In this document: in pieces, positions 1-10,520 of the stretch
How the letters are laid out: every line of letters begins with the position of its first letter
Numbering within the stretch: the first letter of the stretch is position 1
Source: Narthecium ossifragum
Lineage: Eukaryota > Streptophyta > Magnoliopsida > Dioscoreales > Nartheciaceae
Reading direction: 5' to 3'
NCBI GenBank assembly: GCA_963920575.1
Contig: OY986965.1
Location: 13,778,290-13,842,289, forward strand
Length of the DNA stretch: 64,000 nt
Translations under genes and position numbers: made by a program
Notes under the pieces: model-generated
What the model was told of the DNA's origin: nothing
Databases searched by the model: none
Seen by the model: the letters and a program-made list of their open reading frames with translations, nothing else

Positions 1-570
1 GGTAGGCGACGTCAATGGCGGGGGGTGGGGGGGGGGGGGCAAAAAGAGAAAAAGGTGGACTATGTGTTCAAGGTGGTACTCATCCGACACGACGATGAAA
101 AAACTGCAGAAACTTGTCATCGTTCTCGCGAAGTGTTTGGCCGGCAAAATTTAAGCAAGAGAATGGGCGACACCAACAGAATAGGCCTGACATGCATGAC
201 CTGACATACATTTTTTGGCCAAACATGCAAACATTTATTGGCTTGGCATGCATTTATTGGCCTGACATGCGGAAAAGTGCATGTGTAAAAGTGTTGTGAA
301 AAAGTGCACGATAGGCCATGCATGGCCGATCAATGTTTGCTAAAATATAATATATATGTATATATAGGTGTTTTATGGCCGATCGTCTTCATCCTGCCCG
401 ATCGTCACATGCCATAAAACAAGTATATTGGGCGAATGGATGATAAAATATGTTTTATGGACAACTCAATTGGTCAAAAAAATCATCCAATTTACCAACA
501 GAATAGCAAAATTGGCCAACACAATCGTCTAATTGGCCAACAGAATAGCCAAATTGGCCAAATGTTGACG

Positions 571-1814
571 AGGAAATCTTGCCGTAGACCGGCAATGGTC
601 AAACTTAGTCTTAATATTAAAATCAGGAACATGATAAGGTTCAAACTCTTTCAAACTATGTTCGAATAGAGGTGTTGAAGCTTCAAAAAAATGGATGTGA
701 AGTGGAAATGAAAGATGGGAAGTGGAAAATGGAAAATGGGAAGTGGTGCAAAATGAATGATGAAAAGTCATGGAAAATGAGAATAATTGGTGATGAACTA
801 TGCTAGAACTACTCCTATGAGTGATAGATCTACTCCTATGAATGGAATTATGGTAGCAGTACTCCTATGATTGAAATTATGTTAGCACTACTCCTATGAA
901 TGAAAGAATTCATTGCAAGAATTTAATGGAAAGCAAAAGGCTTCATTAAGATAAATAAGGCTACATTGATAATAAATAAAGATAAAAAGCTGGTTTGTTT
1001 TGAGGGTCGGAGAGACTTTTTTCTTCATCTTCTTGGCCTTTTATAGAGTTTCTAGTAACCACCTTGAAACAATTTAAACTGTTCTGAAACTATCTTGAAA
1101 CCGTTTGAACTGCTCTGGAACTATCTTGGAACTGCTCTGAACTGTCCTAGAACTATCTTGGAACTGCTCTAGAATTGTCAGAATTGAATCTGAAAACGTC
1201 AGAACAGCATAACTGGTCGACATCTTCAGTTATTTATGAAATTGTAATCAGATATAGCGTCTTGTCTTCCACCGTAATTTGGCCGATGTGAACATGAAAG
1301 TTTTGTAGCTCTTCAAATTATCTTTCCAACGGTACCAAAAACGTCTAATTTGGACATCATATGAGAAAGTTATGTGAAACAATCAGACTGCATTAATAGC
1401 TAATATGGCCGATTAGCCAAATATGGACGATGGGAATTTGGCCGATGGGAATATGGACGATGACATCAGCCATTCTTTGGACGATGATATTTAGAAATTC
1501 GACCATTATTTACTATTTTGAAACAAGGCACTTTGACTGTCAGTTTGACATACTAAACGATGGAATCTGAAAAGCTTGTCAACATGCAAGTTGTAGATCT
1601 TCTCGTTCTCTTTCCAATGGTTCAAGAATCGCCCAATTTGGATACTTGATGTAAAAGTTGTGTCAAAGCTGAAGTATTTATTGGCCGATTGGCAATATTT
1701 AAGAAATTGCCATTGCTATTTTTAATCGCCCAAATGACTTTAGGACATGCTTATATTTATGGCTAACATTTTGCCCCCGGTCTTTATGAAAATAGAAAAT
1801 GTTTGTAAAGACCT
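571..1814. other. Loop region of the foldback-like element, no gene
   Basis: This AT-rich spacer lies between the inverted arms. It holds short degenerate repeats such as CTACTCCTATGA (about 808-900) and GAACTGCTCTGAACTG-like units (about 1075-1170). No ORF has recognisable domain content. I see nothing that looks like a transposase or a captured gene. Confidence 0.6.
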
Positions 1815-2152
1815 TACTCTCTTGGCCAATTGGGCGATTCTATTGGCTAATTTGGTTATTCTGTTGGTCAATTAGACGATTTTATTGACCAAATGGATGA
1901 TTTTGTCGGCCAATTGGACGATTTTGTTGGCCAATTTGGCTTTCTATTGGCCAATTGGATGATTTTGTTGGCCAATTTGGCTATTATGTTGGCCAATTGG
2001 ACGATTTTGTCGGCCAATTAGACGATTTTGTCAGCAAATTGGACGATTTTGTTGGCCAATTTAGTCGTCCATAAAACATATTTTATTAGCCATTTGCCCA
2101 ATATACTTGTTTTATGGCAAGTGACTATCGGCCAGGATGAGGATGATCGGCT

Positions 2153-2160
2153 ATATATAG

Positions 2161-2204
<44 letters not shown>
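2153..2204. repeat. (TA)n microsatellite
   Basis: An almost uninterrupted TA dinucleotide run lies inside the right inverted arm. The corresponding part of the left arm (about 340-366) is much shorter, so the run expanded after the arms were formed or is unstable. Confidence 0.9.
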
Positions 2205-2208
<4 letters not shown>

Positions 2209-2563
2209 TTTTAGCAAACATTGATCGGCCATGCATGGCCTGTCGTGTACTTTTTCACAGCACCTTTTCACATGCACTTTTTCACATGCATTTTTCCACA
2301 TGTCAGGCCAATAAATGTATGCATGTCAGGCCAATAAATGTATGCATGTTAGGCCAATAAATGCATGTCAGATCATGCATGTCAGCTTTATTCTGTTGGT
2401 GTCATCCATTTTCCCGCTTAAATTTTGTTGGCCAAACACTTCGCGAGAATGAGGTCAGGTTTCTGCAATTTCTTCATCGTCGTGACGCTGATGAGCACCA
2501 CCTTGAACACATATTCCGCCTTATCTTTATGCCCCCCACCATTGACGTCGCCTACATTAGATT

Positions 2564-3060
2564 TGTCACGCCCCGACCCGCGAAAGCTCAACCGGGCCGG
2601 GCGACGCGAACCGGAACCTAACGAAACGCGGGAAATATTGGCGAGGGTTCCCTCTAACCTATTGGTTCCCTAACAATTCAACACAAGCACCCTCAATTTA
2701 AAAAGACATAATTAAAGAAGCCTCAAACCCAGATTACAAAACTCAAGTGAATTTAATATACATATCCTCGGAGAGGGGAAGATTCAAAAACAACATTAAC
2801 ACTCCCGTAGGAGACTAACTAACATAGGGTATAAAGCCGTAAATGATCACCATCTCTCAGACTCCGTCTGGCGCCGCCGCACCGCCGACCAACTACCCGG
2901 TAGGGGCCACCGAAGAGGAGCTAACGCCTGCACCTGCAAAACGCAGCCCGGGTAGGAGTGAGCATAAAGCTCAGTAGGGTTCTACAATACGATACACAGA
3001 AGGAAGAGGGAAACACAACAGTGTCACCCTCAAATAAGACCTGAGTGTATACAGGGGTCC
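2564..3060 (-). mobile_element. Solo LTR (Tekay-type), distal part, split from 15640-17464
   Basis: The sequence starts TGTCACGCCCCGACCC, the plus-strand appearance of the 3' end of a minus-oriented Tekay/Del-type LTR, and stops exactly where the complete element at 3061-15634 is inserted. The remainder resumes after 15639 and ends CCTCACA at 17464. The flanks AGATT (2559-2563) and AGATC (17465-17469) are a 4-of-5 match, consistent with an old 5-bp target duplication. Total LTR length without the insert is about 2.3 kb. No internal region is attached, so it is a solo LTR. Confidence 0.75.
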
Positions 3061-4314
3061 TGTCACACCCGGACCCAGAAAACCCATGCAGGATGGGGCG
3101 TGAGGGTTCCTATCACTATTCACATCCAATTGGCGCGATACATTGCGAAAAACAAGGATAAACTTAAACAATTCATATTCCAGAGGTAAACTGTAATTCA
3201 AATTATAAATACATCAAGTTGTACTGATTAAACATCTGATTATAATTCTTATCAAACTCCTCCAAGGGAAAAGATATTATAAAAATAATCCCAAAAGTCC
3301 TCGAAAGATGTTTATAATATACAAACTATCAAAAAGTACAACAGTCTTCCTGTAGCAACCTCAAACACCTCTGGACGTAGTCGCGCCTCCAAAAGCTAAT
3401 CTCGCCGGCTCTACTGCTGAACAACTGGTGCATGCACCTGCAAACGCAGCCCGGGTAGGAGTGATCGATAAGCTCAGTAGGATTCTACTCTACGGCACAC
3501 TGAAAGGAGGAAAACAACAACAGTTTTGTCTCCCCGCTCAAGCCTAAGGGATGCCACGGGGTCCCACAACTCCTATCGACTGCCCCAAGGGATCCTACTC
3601 TTCTCAACCGACAACGCTGGGAATATCAACCAAACACGCTGGGAGGAAACAAAGAACCAAAACCAATAGGATCACCCTTACCCAGCAGGAAGCCACTGCC
3701 TGGGGACCATGTCAGGGACATCGACAACCATCCTTAGCACTTGGCATTGGGAGGACAACACGACCTCTAAACCTCAAGCATTGATCAGAGTCAGCTACCT
3801 CAAATCCTCAATAACACGAGATTCTGATTAAACAATCACGCCCTAATCCTTACTACCTAGCCACGGTCCTAAGGCTAGATCCGAGCTACCCGAGAGCCTC
3901 GGATCGGTGATCAACCCATCGCCCGCCTAACCTGACATGCCTTTAATGCATACAATGCATGAACCTATGCAAACATCTATCCTGGATATCGCTATATGTC
4001 ACATCGTCAATATAGGGTTAACAGTTATACAATAACCCTTGGCACTCGCTGGCAACGGGTTAAGGTTCCACATTACCTCGTTAGCTAACACTCATAGTTA
4101 GCTAACGGCCAGGGAAAGCAATAAGCATTTAAACTACTAACAACCAAGTATTTAAATGCGGGTGAAAACCGATAAATTCGTCAAAGGGGTAAACTCCCAA
4201 TTCACTTCCCAATCTCGATAGAAATCCCGTGAAAACATCGTGTATGCTTCCTAACATGATTGGGTATCTATCATGAATGAAAATCAATCAAAAGAAACTC
4301 AAAAACACAGCTCA

Positions 4315-4785
4315 GTGACCCACGGTCGATCCGACGATCGACCGTGAGGCCACGGTCAATGCCACGGTCGATCCAACAGTCGACCGTGGGGCCAAACAGG
4401 GGAAAAGCATAAGGGCCACGGTCGATCGGTGCATCGACCCTGAGAGACCCTAAAACGAGACAGAGCCTCATGGACGATGCGACGGTCGATCCGACGGTCG
4501 ACCGTGAAACGGAAAGGAAAAGAGAGGGAGCCCACGGTCGATCGATCCATCGACCGTGGGAGGCCAAAAACGCGACAGAGCTCGACGGTCGATGCGACGG
4601 TCGACCGTGAGACAGAAAGGAAAAGAGAGGGAGCCCACGGTCGATCGGTCCATCGACCGTGGGAGGCCAAAAACGCGACAGAGCCTAACGGTCAATCCGA
4701 CAGTCGACCGTCAGGCCCAAAAGAAGCGTATCAACGCTTGACGATCGATCCACCAATCGACCGTCAGCCCTACGGCACAGCTCCT
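4315..4785. repeat. Palindrome array (GGTCGAyC boxes) in the 3' LTR
   Basis: About a dozen units of the type CACGGTCGATC...ATCGACCGTG occur here, separated by recurring purine-rich spacers (GGAAAGGAAAAGAGAGGGAG). Many units are near-perfect inverted repeats that could form short hairpins in RNA or cruciforms in DNA. They produce overlapping Arg/Asp-rich ORFs on both strands that are not genes. The same array is present in the partner LTR and in the solo LTR at 24696-27096. Confidence 0.9.
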
Positions 4786-5233
4786 CAGAACAGTGCCGGG
4801 AATCCAATTTCTTGGATTTGAATGATCAAATCAAGTTGGAAATTGATGAAACTTTGCAAGCATGCGTAAAAGATGATGGAGAAGCTAATGGTATGAATAA
4901 AACATGATTTTGATGGTTAAATCTCAAATCTAGGTCTTAATGGCCGAAAACAGACAAAACGACGATAATACGGAAATCATCTGATAAAATACGAAAATCA
5001 AGTGATAGGGCTACTCTACACAAGCCATAATACACATGCATTGAACTACACAACATTCTATCAAGTATTTATACAGCGAAAATACAATAAACCTATCTTA
5101 GGAGAACCCGATCACAAGATCGAGGTAGAAACACCTACTTGAGCAAGTAGGGCAGCTCCTCCACGCGTCCAACAATTTTAGCCGCCAAGATCCGCTCCTC
5201 GAAACTCACGTCTCCAAGCCCTAACACAGCCGC

Positions 5234-5237
<4 letters not shown>

Positions 5238-5286
<49 letters not shown>
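5238..5286. repeat. (GA)n microsatellite in the 3' LTR
   Basis: About 25 GA units occur here. The equivalent position of the other LTR (15282-15296) has only about seven, so the array changed length after insertion. Confidence 0.9.
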
Positions 5287-5289
<3 letters not shown>

Positions 5290-5689
5290 CAGGAGAAGAA
5301 GAAAAGAACAGAGGGAGAAAGGGACAGCCTATATATAGAGATCTGAACCGATCTCGGCCGTCCGATTCGATCTTTCCTGATCGAGCTTCGATCTTCCGAT
5401 CGAACGCACCCTTAAGGTTCTAATCAAACACATATACATCAATCCAAGGCCGTGTGTGCAACGCGGGTGTGAAACGGACCACCAGGAGGCATATTTACCA
5501 AAATGCCCCTGGGGTCAACAATTGCCATACGCCCACAAGGAAAACGGCCCTCGACCCACGTGGTCGAGCCAGGTCGGAGGGACGGGCCCTCACAATCTTA
5601 CAACCTTAAAAAGAATTTCGTCCCGAAATTCAATAAGGATGAAGCCGGGGAAAAGAATCAACTAGACCTACCTGCACAAGCAAAGCTAT

Positions 5690-5801
5690 AAACTAGGGGC
5701 GCCAACACCCACAATAAGGATCTACCTGCCGGGGTGAACAGTCGGGGAAACTCCCGACGCATGCGATCCTCTCGCTCCCATGTCAAACTCTCTGCACTGC
5801 C
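5690..5801 (-). pseudogene. C-terminal end of the Tekay-like chromodomain, separated by an insertion
   Basis: Read on the minus strand, this stretch continues the chromodomain of 8301-8631. It carries the conserved TWERED motif, then REFPRLF near the end of pol. When the nested element (5807-8295) and one ATGCC copy are ignored, the frame runs on from the WRH just before the insertion point. It therefore identifies the exact insertion site inside the chromodomain coding region. Confidence 0.75.
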
Positions 5802-5868
5802 ATGCCTGATCGCTCGCGAACGTGTCGTTAAAACGTTGCAAACTCAATCAAATATTAAATTTATATCC

Positions 5869-6516
5869 TTATTCAATCACTAAACTACTAGGTAGAATAT
5901 TGTCACTAGTTGTATAATTCGGCAAAGTATTAGAATACATATCAAAATGGCATGCATCATTCTCATTAGAAACATAAGCTTCACCAACATTGTCATCACA
6001 TACAACAGGAACAGAATTATTTGTATAATCCTCATTCTCATAATACAAATCAACCATGTGGGCTAGTTGTTTTATCCGTGTCTCTATTTTGGATATAGAT
6101 TGAGAATATGAGGCTTGATCTCTTCCAAGTTTAGCGATACTGGCATCTATGTTCTCAATCTTCACATTCATGTTTGCATTCATGGTTGTAAGTGTGCTCA
6201 TGAGCATGTCAAACTGTGTGTCAGAGATCACTTGAGGGGCAGGAGATGATGCATGTGAAGGATATTGTTGTCCAAAACTAGGTTCAAAATTTTGGGCCGG
6301 TGTTTCTATATTCCATGGTTGAACCTTAGGATGTTGATAACCTTGAAATTGCCAACTGGGGTATATCTGATTTCTAAAATTCGAACTATAAAGATATGAA
6401 TGTGAATTATATGCCGGATTTGAGAAACCATATATGTCATTATTGTAAGCGGGTCTATAACCAAAAGGCAAATCATCATTGGACATGGCCCCCGGTGGCA
6501 TATAAAAATTAGCCAT
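5869..6516 (-). pseudogene. Athila-like gag, C-terminal portion, fused to LTR tail
   Basis: This 215-codon ORF is on the minus strand. The N-terminal half is rich in Tyr, Asn and Pro (PAYNNDIYGFSNPAYN-like), followed by a helical stretch around residues 100-150 (LMSTLTTMNANMN, then a coiled-coil-like ISKIETRIKQLAHMVD). This is the style of the variable region of Athila/Tat Gag proteins, and it follows a retroviral-type leader and primer site. The last residues (SSLVIE) are encoded by LTR-tail sequence, because the element is deleted here. It would not make a working retroelement protein. Confidence 0.6.
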
Positions 6517-6901
6517 GCATGCAAGATCACATAAATAAGGACCACACCAAAGATAAGAAATACAAACAGTAGGTTGGTCCGAGAGACGACTGTCGTTGAT
6601 ACGTGCTTTTGTGCGACTAGCAGAAGCATCTCAAACAGCTAGATAAAATAACTCGGAGTTTAGAACAAACTTACCTGACTACACAGTCCCGATCGGTCGC
6701 TCCCGTGTCCAATCGATCGCTCTTGACGATGGGTTGCAGGTCCAAGTCCGAGAAAATCAAATTTAGTAGCTGTAAAAATCAAAAAAATTGTCAGGAATTC
6801 CTAAAAAGTGTAAAATAAAGAAAGGGGGAAATAAGAAAGATAAAAACCTAACTAAGCAAAGAAAATGAGTTAAGAGAAAATCAATTAGTTAACCGTTGAA
6901 A

Positions 6902-6921
6902 TCCCCGGCAACGGCGTCAAA
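6902..6921 (-). promoter_or_regulatory. Primer binding site of the nested Athila-like element
   Basis: On the minus strand the bases next to the LTR end at 6925 read TTTTTGACGCCGTTGCCGGG. This is the primer-site sequence commonly seen in Athila/Tat-type plant Ty3-gypsy elements. Its position a few bases inside the LTR fixes the orientation. Confidence 0.85.
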
Positions 6922-6924
6922 AAT

Positions 6925-8295
6925 TGATCGCTCGCAATCGTGTCGTTAAAACGTTGCAAACTCAATCAAATATTAAATTTATATCCTTATTCAATCACTA
7001 AACTACTAGGTAGAAATAGCGGCGAAGTCAAGAGTCGATCCACAGGGAAAACGTTAGAAACTAAAATCAATTCTCAAAACCCTAAAACTAAGGAAAATAA
7101 TCAAAAATAGAATAGAGTTATCTAAACTAATAAATAAAAGAAATAAAAGGTTGATCAATTTGAATCAATGGAGTAGTTACTTAGGAATTACTTAATCCAC
7201 CCTAGTTTCATTATTAGTCTTCTCTAGTTATCATCTTGTTCCCTTCTCTCAACATTATGGATCATATGGCTACAAGCTCACATGAATCCCTAAAAGAAAG
7301 TTAATGTTCCCAACGGCATAACCTATCTTTGCTTGACATAGATTGTCTTTGTTCCTACGATTACCTTAAGTTATACTACTCCTAATGACCTTGGCACAAC
7401 CTATCTTCGCGTAGCATAGCTTATCTCAAAGGCAAACCAATAACTTCAAGAAAACCATCTCATAAATCTCTACAATCAATCACATAAATCATGTAGGACT
7501 GAAAGTACGTCAAGGGAACTCTGTTCTTTCAACTCTATTAACAATAAAACCACATTCATGAGATCATGCATCGAAAAGTTCACAAGAATCAAACTAAAGA
7601 AAAACCAAAACTATACTAGAGTTTCATGAATAATCTTAAGTACAATAATTAGCAACTCATCTTTTGAATGAAAGCCATCGGGTTGGAATAGGAAGCTGTC
7701 ACCATCCACATCCTCTCCGTCTTCTTCTTCCTCCTCCAAAGATTGTCAAAAAGATGAGAAATTCGGCTGGAATCACCCCTTAATATAATAGAAACCCTTA
7801 ATCCCGGAATTAGGAGTTATAGTTGAACTTAAACTCTAATTTCCCTAAATTCCGGGTTGCTGACGTCATCGGAGCGATCCATCGGACTCAAATCCGATCC
7901 ATCGCTCCAGTCGGACTGGGTCGTCCACGTCATCAATTAATTTCAGCCTTTCTCAAATTTCAGCTTTCATACTTCTGACTTTGCTTCAAAACTGGCGCCA
8001 ATCTATAGAGAATCTCAAAAAGTCTTCAACATGCAAGTTGTAGATCTTAAAGTCTTCTTTCATCTCCCAGAATTTTCGAATATTTGGAATTGTGTAGCAT
8101 TTCTGGTGATTTATTTCCAAACAGTTGACGAAGTAGTCTTTTTGCAGAATTTAGTGATTTTTGGCCGAATTTCTAGTATTTCTTCTCAAATCATGATTAA
8201 ACCTGAAATCAACTAACAAACTATTAAATACACCTACTCTAGGCCTAACAAAGGTAATTTAAGGGGTTCAATTAGGAATAATTAGTGACTTATGA
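6925..8295 (-). repeat. LTR of the nested Athila-like element
   Basis: This ~1.37-kb LTR in minus orientation matches 60438-61849 inverted, including the end motif AATTTAATATTTGATTGAG and the region coding nothing around the TATA. The first bases in element orientation are TCATAAGTCAC, against TGATGAGTCAC in the solo copy, so the terminal TG has mutated. A paired GATCCATCGGA/TCCGATCCATC palindrome lies near 7876-7912. Confidence 0.85.
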
Positions 8296-8300
8296 ATGCC

Positions 8301-8631
8301 TCCATCTGATCATCACCAGCGGTATCGATCTGCCTCTGAGCACCTGATCCCGTCTGTCCAAGATCTGCACTGGCTGCTCGATGTAGGTGGCGTCCTCCTC
8401 CACCTCAATGTCGTCGTGTTTGATCACGTGAGATGGATCTAGAATGTACTTCCTCAGCATCGATACATGGAACGTGGGGTGGACTGCTGACATGTGCGGG
8501 GGTAGAGCCAACTGGTAGGCGACTACTCCAACGCGTCTGACGATCTCAAAAGGGCCTGTGAACTTCGGTGCTAGCTTGCCTCTGCTACCAAACCAGATCG
8601 ATCCTCTGCACGGAGACACCTTCAGTAGCAC
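8301..8631 (-). pseudogene. Tekay-like integrase C-terminal region and start of chromodomain
   Basis: This minus-strand ORF encodes the region after the integrase core: a GPFEIVRRVG motif (GPY/F-like), LPPHMSAVHPTFHVSMLRKY, then DDIEVEEDATYIEQPVQIL and RSIPLVMIRW, the start of a type found in Tekay chromodomains. A stop codon separates it from the preceding integrase segment, and the nested element interrupts it at 8296-8300. Chromodomains of this type are thought to direct integration to heterochromatin. The rest lies at 5690-5801. Confidence 0.85.
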
Positions 8632-8658
8632 TCTGTCGCCAACTGCGAACTCCAGGGG

Positions 8659-9120
8659 TCATCGCCTGCGATCTGCGTAGCTCTTCTGCCTACTCTGCGC
8701 TGTCAGGAGTCTCTGTCTGATCTGAGCCAACCTCTCTGACGACTGTCTGATGATACCCTGACCGGTAAGGGATGCCTCCCCAACCTCCGTCCAACACACG
8801 GGTGAGCGACATGGTCTGTCGTACAACGCCTCAAAGGGTGCAAAACCCAAACTGGCATAAAAGCTGTTGTTGTAGGTAAACTCCACCAAAGTCACATGCT
8901 GCACCCAAGTACCTCCAGCATCTAGCATACATGCTCTAAGCATGTCCTCCAAGATCTGGATTGTCCGCTCCGACTGTCCGTCTATCTGAGGGTGGAAAGC
9001 TGTGCTGAAAGTCAGTGCCATCCCCAAGGAGTCCTGGAAGCTGCTCCAGAACCTGCCGGTGAATCTAGGATCTCTGTCTGACACTATCGACACTGGGATG
9101 CGTGCAGTCGTACTACCTCG
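8659..9120 (-). pseudogene. Tekay-like integrase, second half of the catalytic core
   Basis: The minus-strand frame contains [11 protein letters not shown] (second catalytic Asp), FHPQIDGQSERT (with the catalytic Glu of the DDE triad) and the downstream WVQHVTLVEFTYNNS motif. The first Asp lies in the preceding ORF (MDFITGLP). A frameshift near 9090-9120 separates them, and a stop near 8658 separates this piece from the C-terminal domain. The integrase is therefore inactive as it stands. Confidence 0.9.
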
Positions 9121-10508
9121 TCGATGTACCTCTGGCTCAGTCTGGCAACTGGATCTGTTGTCCTCATGGGGAGGAAATGAGCTGATTTGGTCAATCGATC
9201 GACTATGACCCAAATCGTATCATTCCCCCTCGGTGTCCTGGGTAGCCCGGTGATGAAGTCCATCGCTATATGTTGCCACTTCCACTCTGACACTGGAAGT
9301 GACTGCATCAAACCTAGGGTCCGTCTGTGCTCTACCTTCACCTTCTGATAGGTGAGGCATCTGGAAACAAACTCTGCTAGTGACCTCTTCATCCCACACC
9401 ACCAAAACTGTCGGCGTAGATCGTGGTACATCTTGGTGCTCCCGGGGTGAACAGCAAAACAGGAGTGGTGGAACGCGTGAAGGATCTCCTCTCGTAGCGC
9501 GGGGTCTGCTGGAACTACAACTCTGGCTCTGAAGAGTAGACCGCTGTCTGCCAACACTGTCCAGCCCTCAACCGCGTGCTCGGTGCCGACCACAGCATGG
9601 GTCTCCACGAGCTCTGGGTCCCTAGCCTGTGCCTCGATCACTCTGGGTAAAAGAACTGGAATGCTGCGAACAGCATACAGGAAACCGCCTGCCGCCTGGT
9701 CCTCGAAGTCAAGCCCGAACTGACTAACTGTCTCTAGCATCTGCCACTGCCGAGCTGACATGGCTGCCAAGGTCACTCTGCTGTCTCTGGTCTGTCTGCT
9801 GAGAGCGTCTGCTACGACGTTTGCCTTACCATGGTGGTAATGCAACTCAAAATCGTAGTCCTGTAATAGCTCCATCCACCGCCGCTGCCTGAGGTTGAGG
9901 TCACCCTGGATGAACACGTGCCTCAAACTTTTGTGATCAGAGTACACCAAGAACCGCTCACAGTAGAGGTAGTGTCGCCACGTCTTCAGAGCGAAGACAA
10001 CTGCTGCAAGTTCGAGATCGTAGACTGGATAGTTCCTCTCATGGGTCTTCAGCTGCCTGGAACCGTAGGCCACCACATGGCCCTCCTGCATAAGGACACA
10101 ACCTAGACCCTCCCCACTGGCGTCGCAAAAGACACTGTAGCCGACGCCTCGCTCTGGAACTATCAGGCTCGGTACACTCGTCAGTCTAGTCCTCAACTGG
10201 ATGAAAGCCTGCTCGCAAGCATCGTCCCAGACAAATGGGATCGCCTTCTGTGTCAATCTGGTCAGTGGCCCTGCAACCCTGGAGAAGTCCCGCATGAACC
10301 TCCGGTAGTATCCCGCCAAGCCGAGGAAGCTGCGGACTTCGAACACTGTCGTCAGTCTCTGCCACTGTAGTACTGCCTCCACCTTGGCCAGATCAACTGA
10401 AATGCCTGCCGCTGATATCACGTGCCCCAGAAACTGTACGTCAGGAAGCCAGAACTTACACTTAGAGGCTTTGGCGTATAGCCTATGCCCCCTCAACAAC
10501 TGCAACAC
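9084..10508 (-). pseudogene. Tekay-like pol: end of RT, RNase H and start of integrase
   Basis: This open frame of about 474 codons holds the RT thumb/connection ([25 protein letters not shown]), RNase H ([43 protein letters not shown]) and the integrase zinc-binding region ([12 protein letters not shown]... then CLTYQKVK). It ends in the first part of the core with [11 protein letters not shown]. The second zinc cysteine is replaced by Tyr (CLTY instead of the usual CxxC). A stop between 10509 and 10520 separates it from the RT catalytic part, and a frameshift ends it near 9090. Confidence 0.92.
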
Positions 10509-10520
10509 TGTCCTCAGATG

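Larger units (their letters stand above)
1..2555. mobile_element. Foldback-like DNA element with ~0.6-0.7 kb inverted arms
   Basis: The first bases (GTAGGCGACGTCAATGG from about position 2) reappear inverted at 2539-2555, and the inverted match continues inward, with gaps, through roughly 1-570 and 1815-2555. Matching blocks include the run around the poly-G/poly-C tract, a block containing CACTTCGCGAGAA, repeated GGCCTGACATGCAT units, a TA-rich patch and repeated TTGGCCAATTGG units. No transposase ORF is visible. The layout fits a non-autonomous long-TIR Mutator-like or foldback element. The left flank lies outside the window, so a target duplication cannot be tested. The right end is followed after 8 bp by an LTR. 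Confidence 0.8.
3061..5594 (-). repeat. 3' LTR of the Tekay-like element
   Basis: On the plus strand it begins TGTCACACCC and ends GGCCCTCACA, so in element orientation it is TG...CA. It aligns along its length with 13080-15634, with scattered substitutions and a much longer GA microsatellite. A TATA-like CTATATATAG lies at 5329-5338, about 260 bp into the LTR in element orientation, and an array of palindromic repeats lies at 4315-4785. Confidence 0.95.
5807..8295 (-). mobile_element. Internally deleted Athila-like LTR element nested in the Tekay-like element
   Basis: The insertion is flanked by a perfect ATGCC duplication (5802-5806 and 8296-8300). In minus orientation it consists of a full LTR (8295 to 6925), a primer site (6921-6902), a leader, a gag-like ORF (6516-5869) and then only the last ~89 bp of an LTR (5895-5807). 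The pol region and most of the 3' LTR are missing, so gag is joined to the LTR tail by a deletion. The LTR belongs to the same family as the solo LTR at 60438-61849. Confidence 0.9.

Noticed and set aside
4315..4785. Palindromic repeats with regular spacing that look like a CRISPR array
   Set aside because: Units and spacers vary in length, the spacers are themselves repeated, the array is inside an LTR of a plant retrotransposon, and it recurs in three LTR copies.
4271..4821. Overlapping ORFs on both strands in the LTR palindrome array (also 14270-14864 and 25411-25871)
   Set aside because: They come from repeated CGGTCGATC units that happen to lack stops in several frames. Composition (Arg/Asp/Ser) and strand symmetry show they are not genes.
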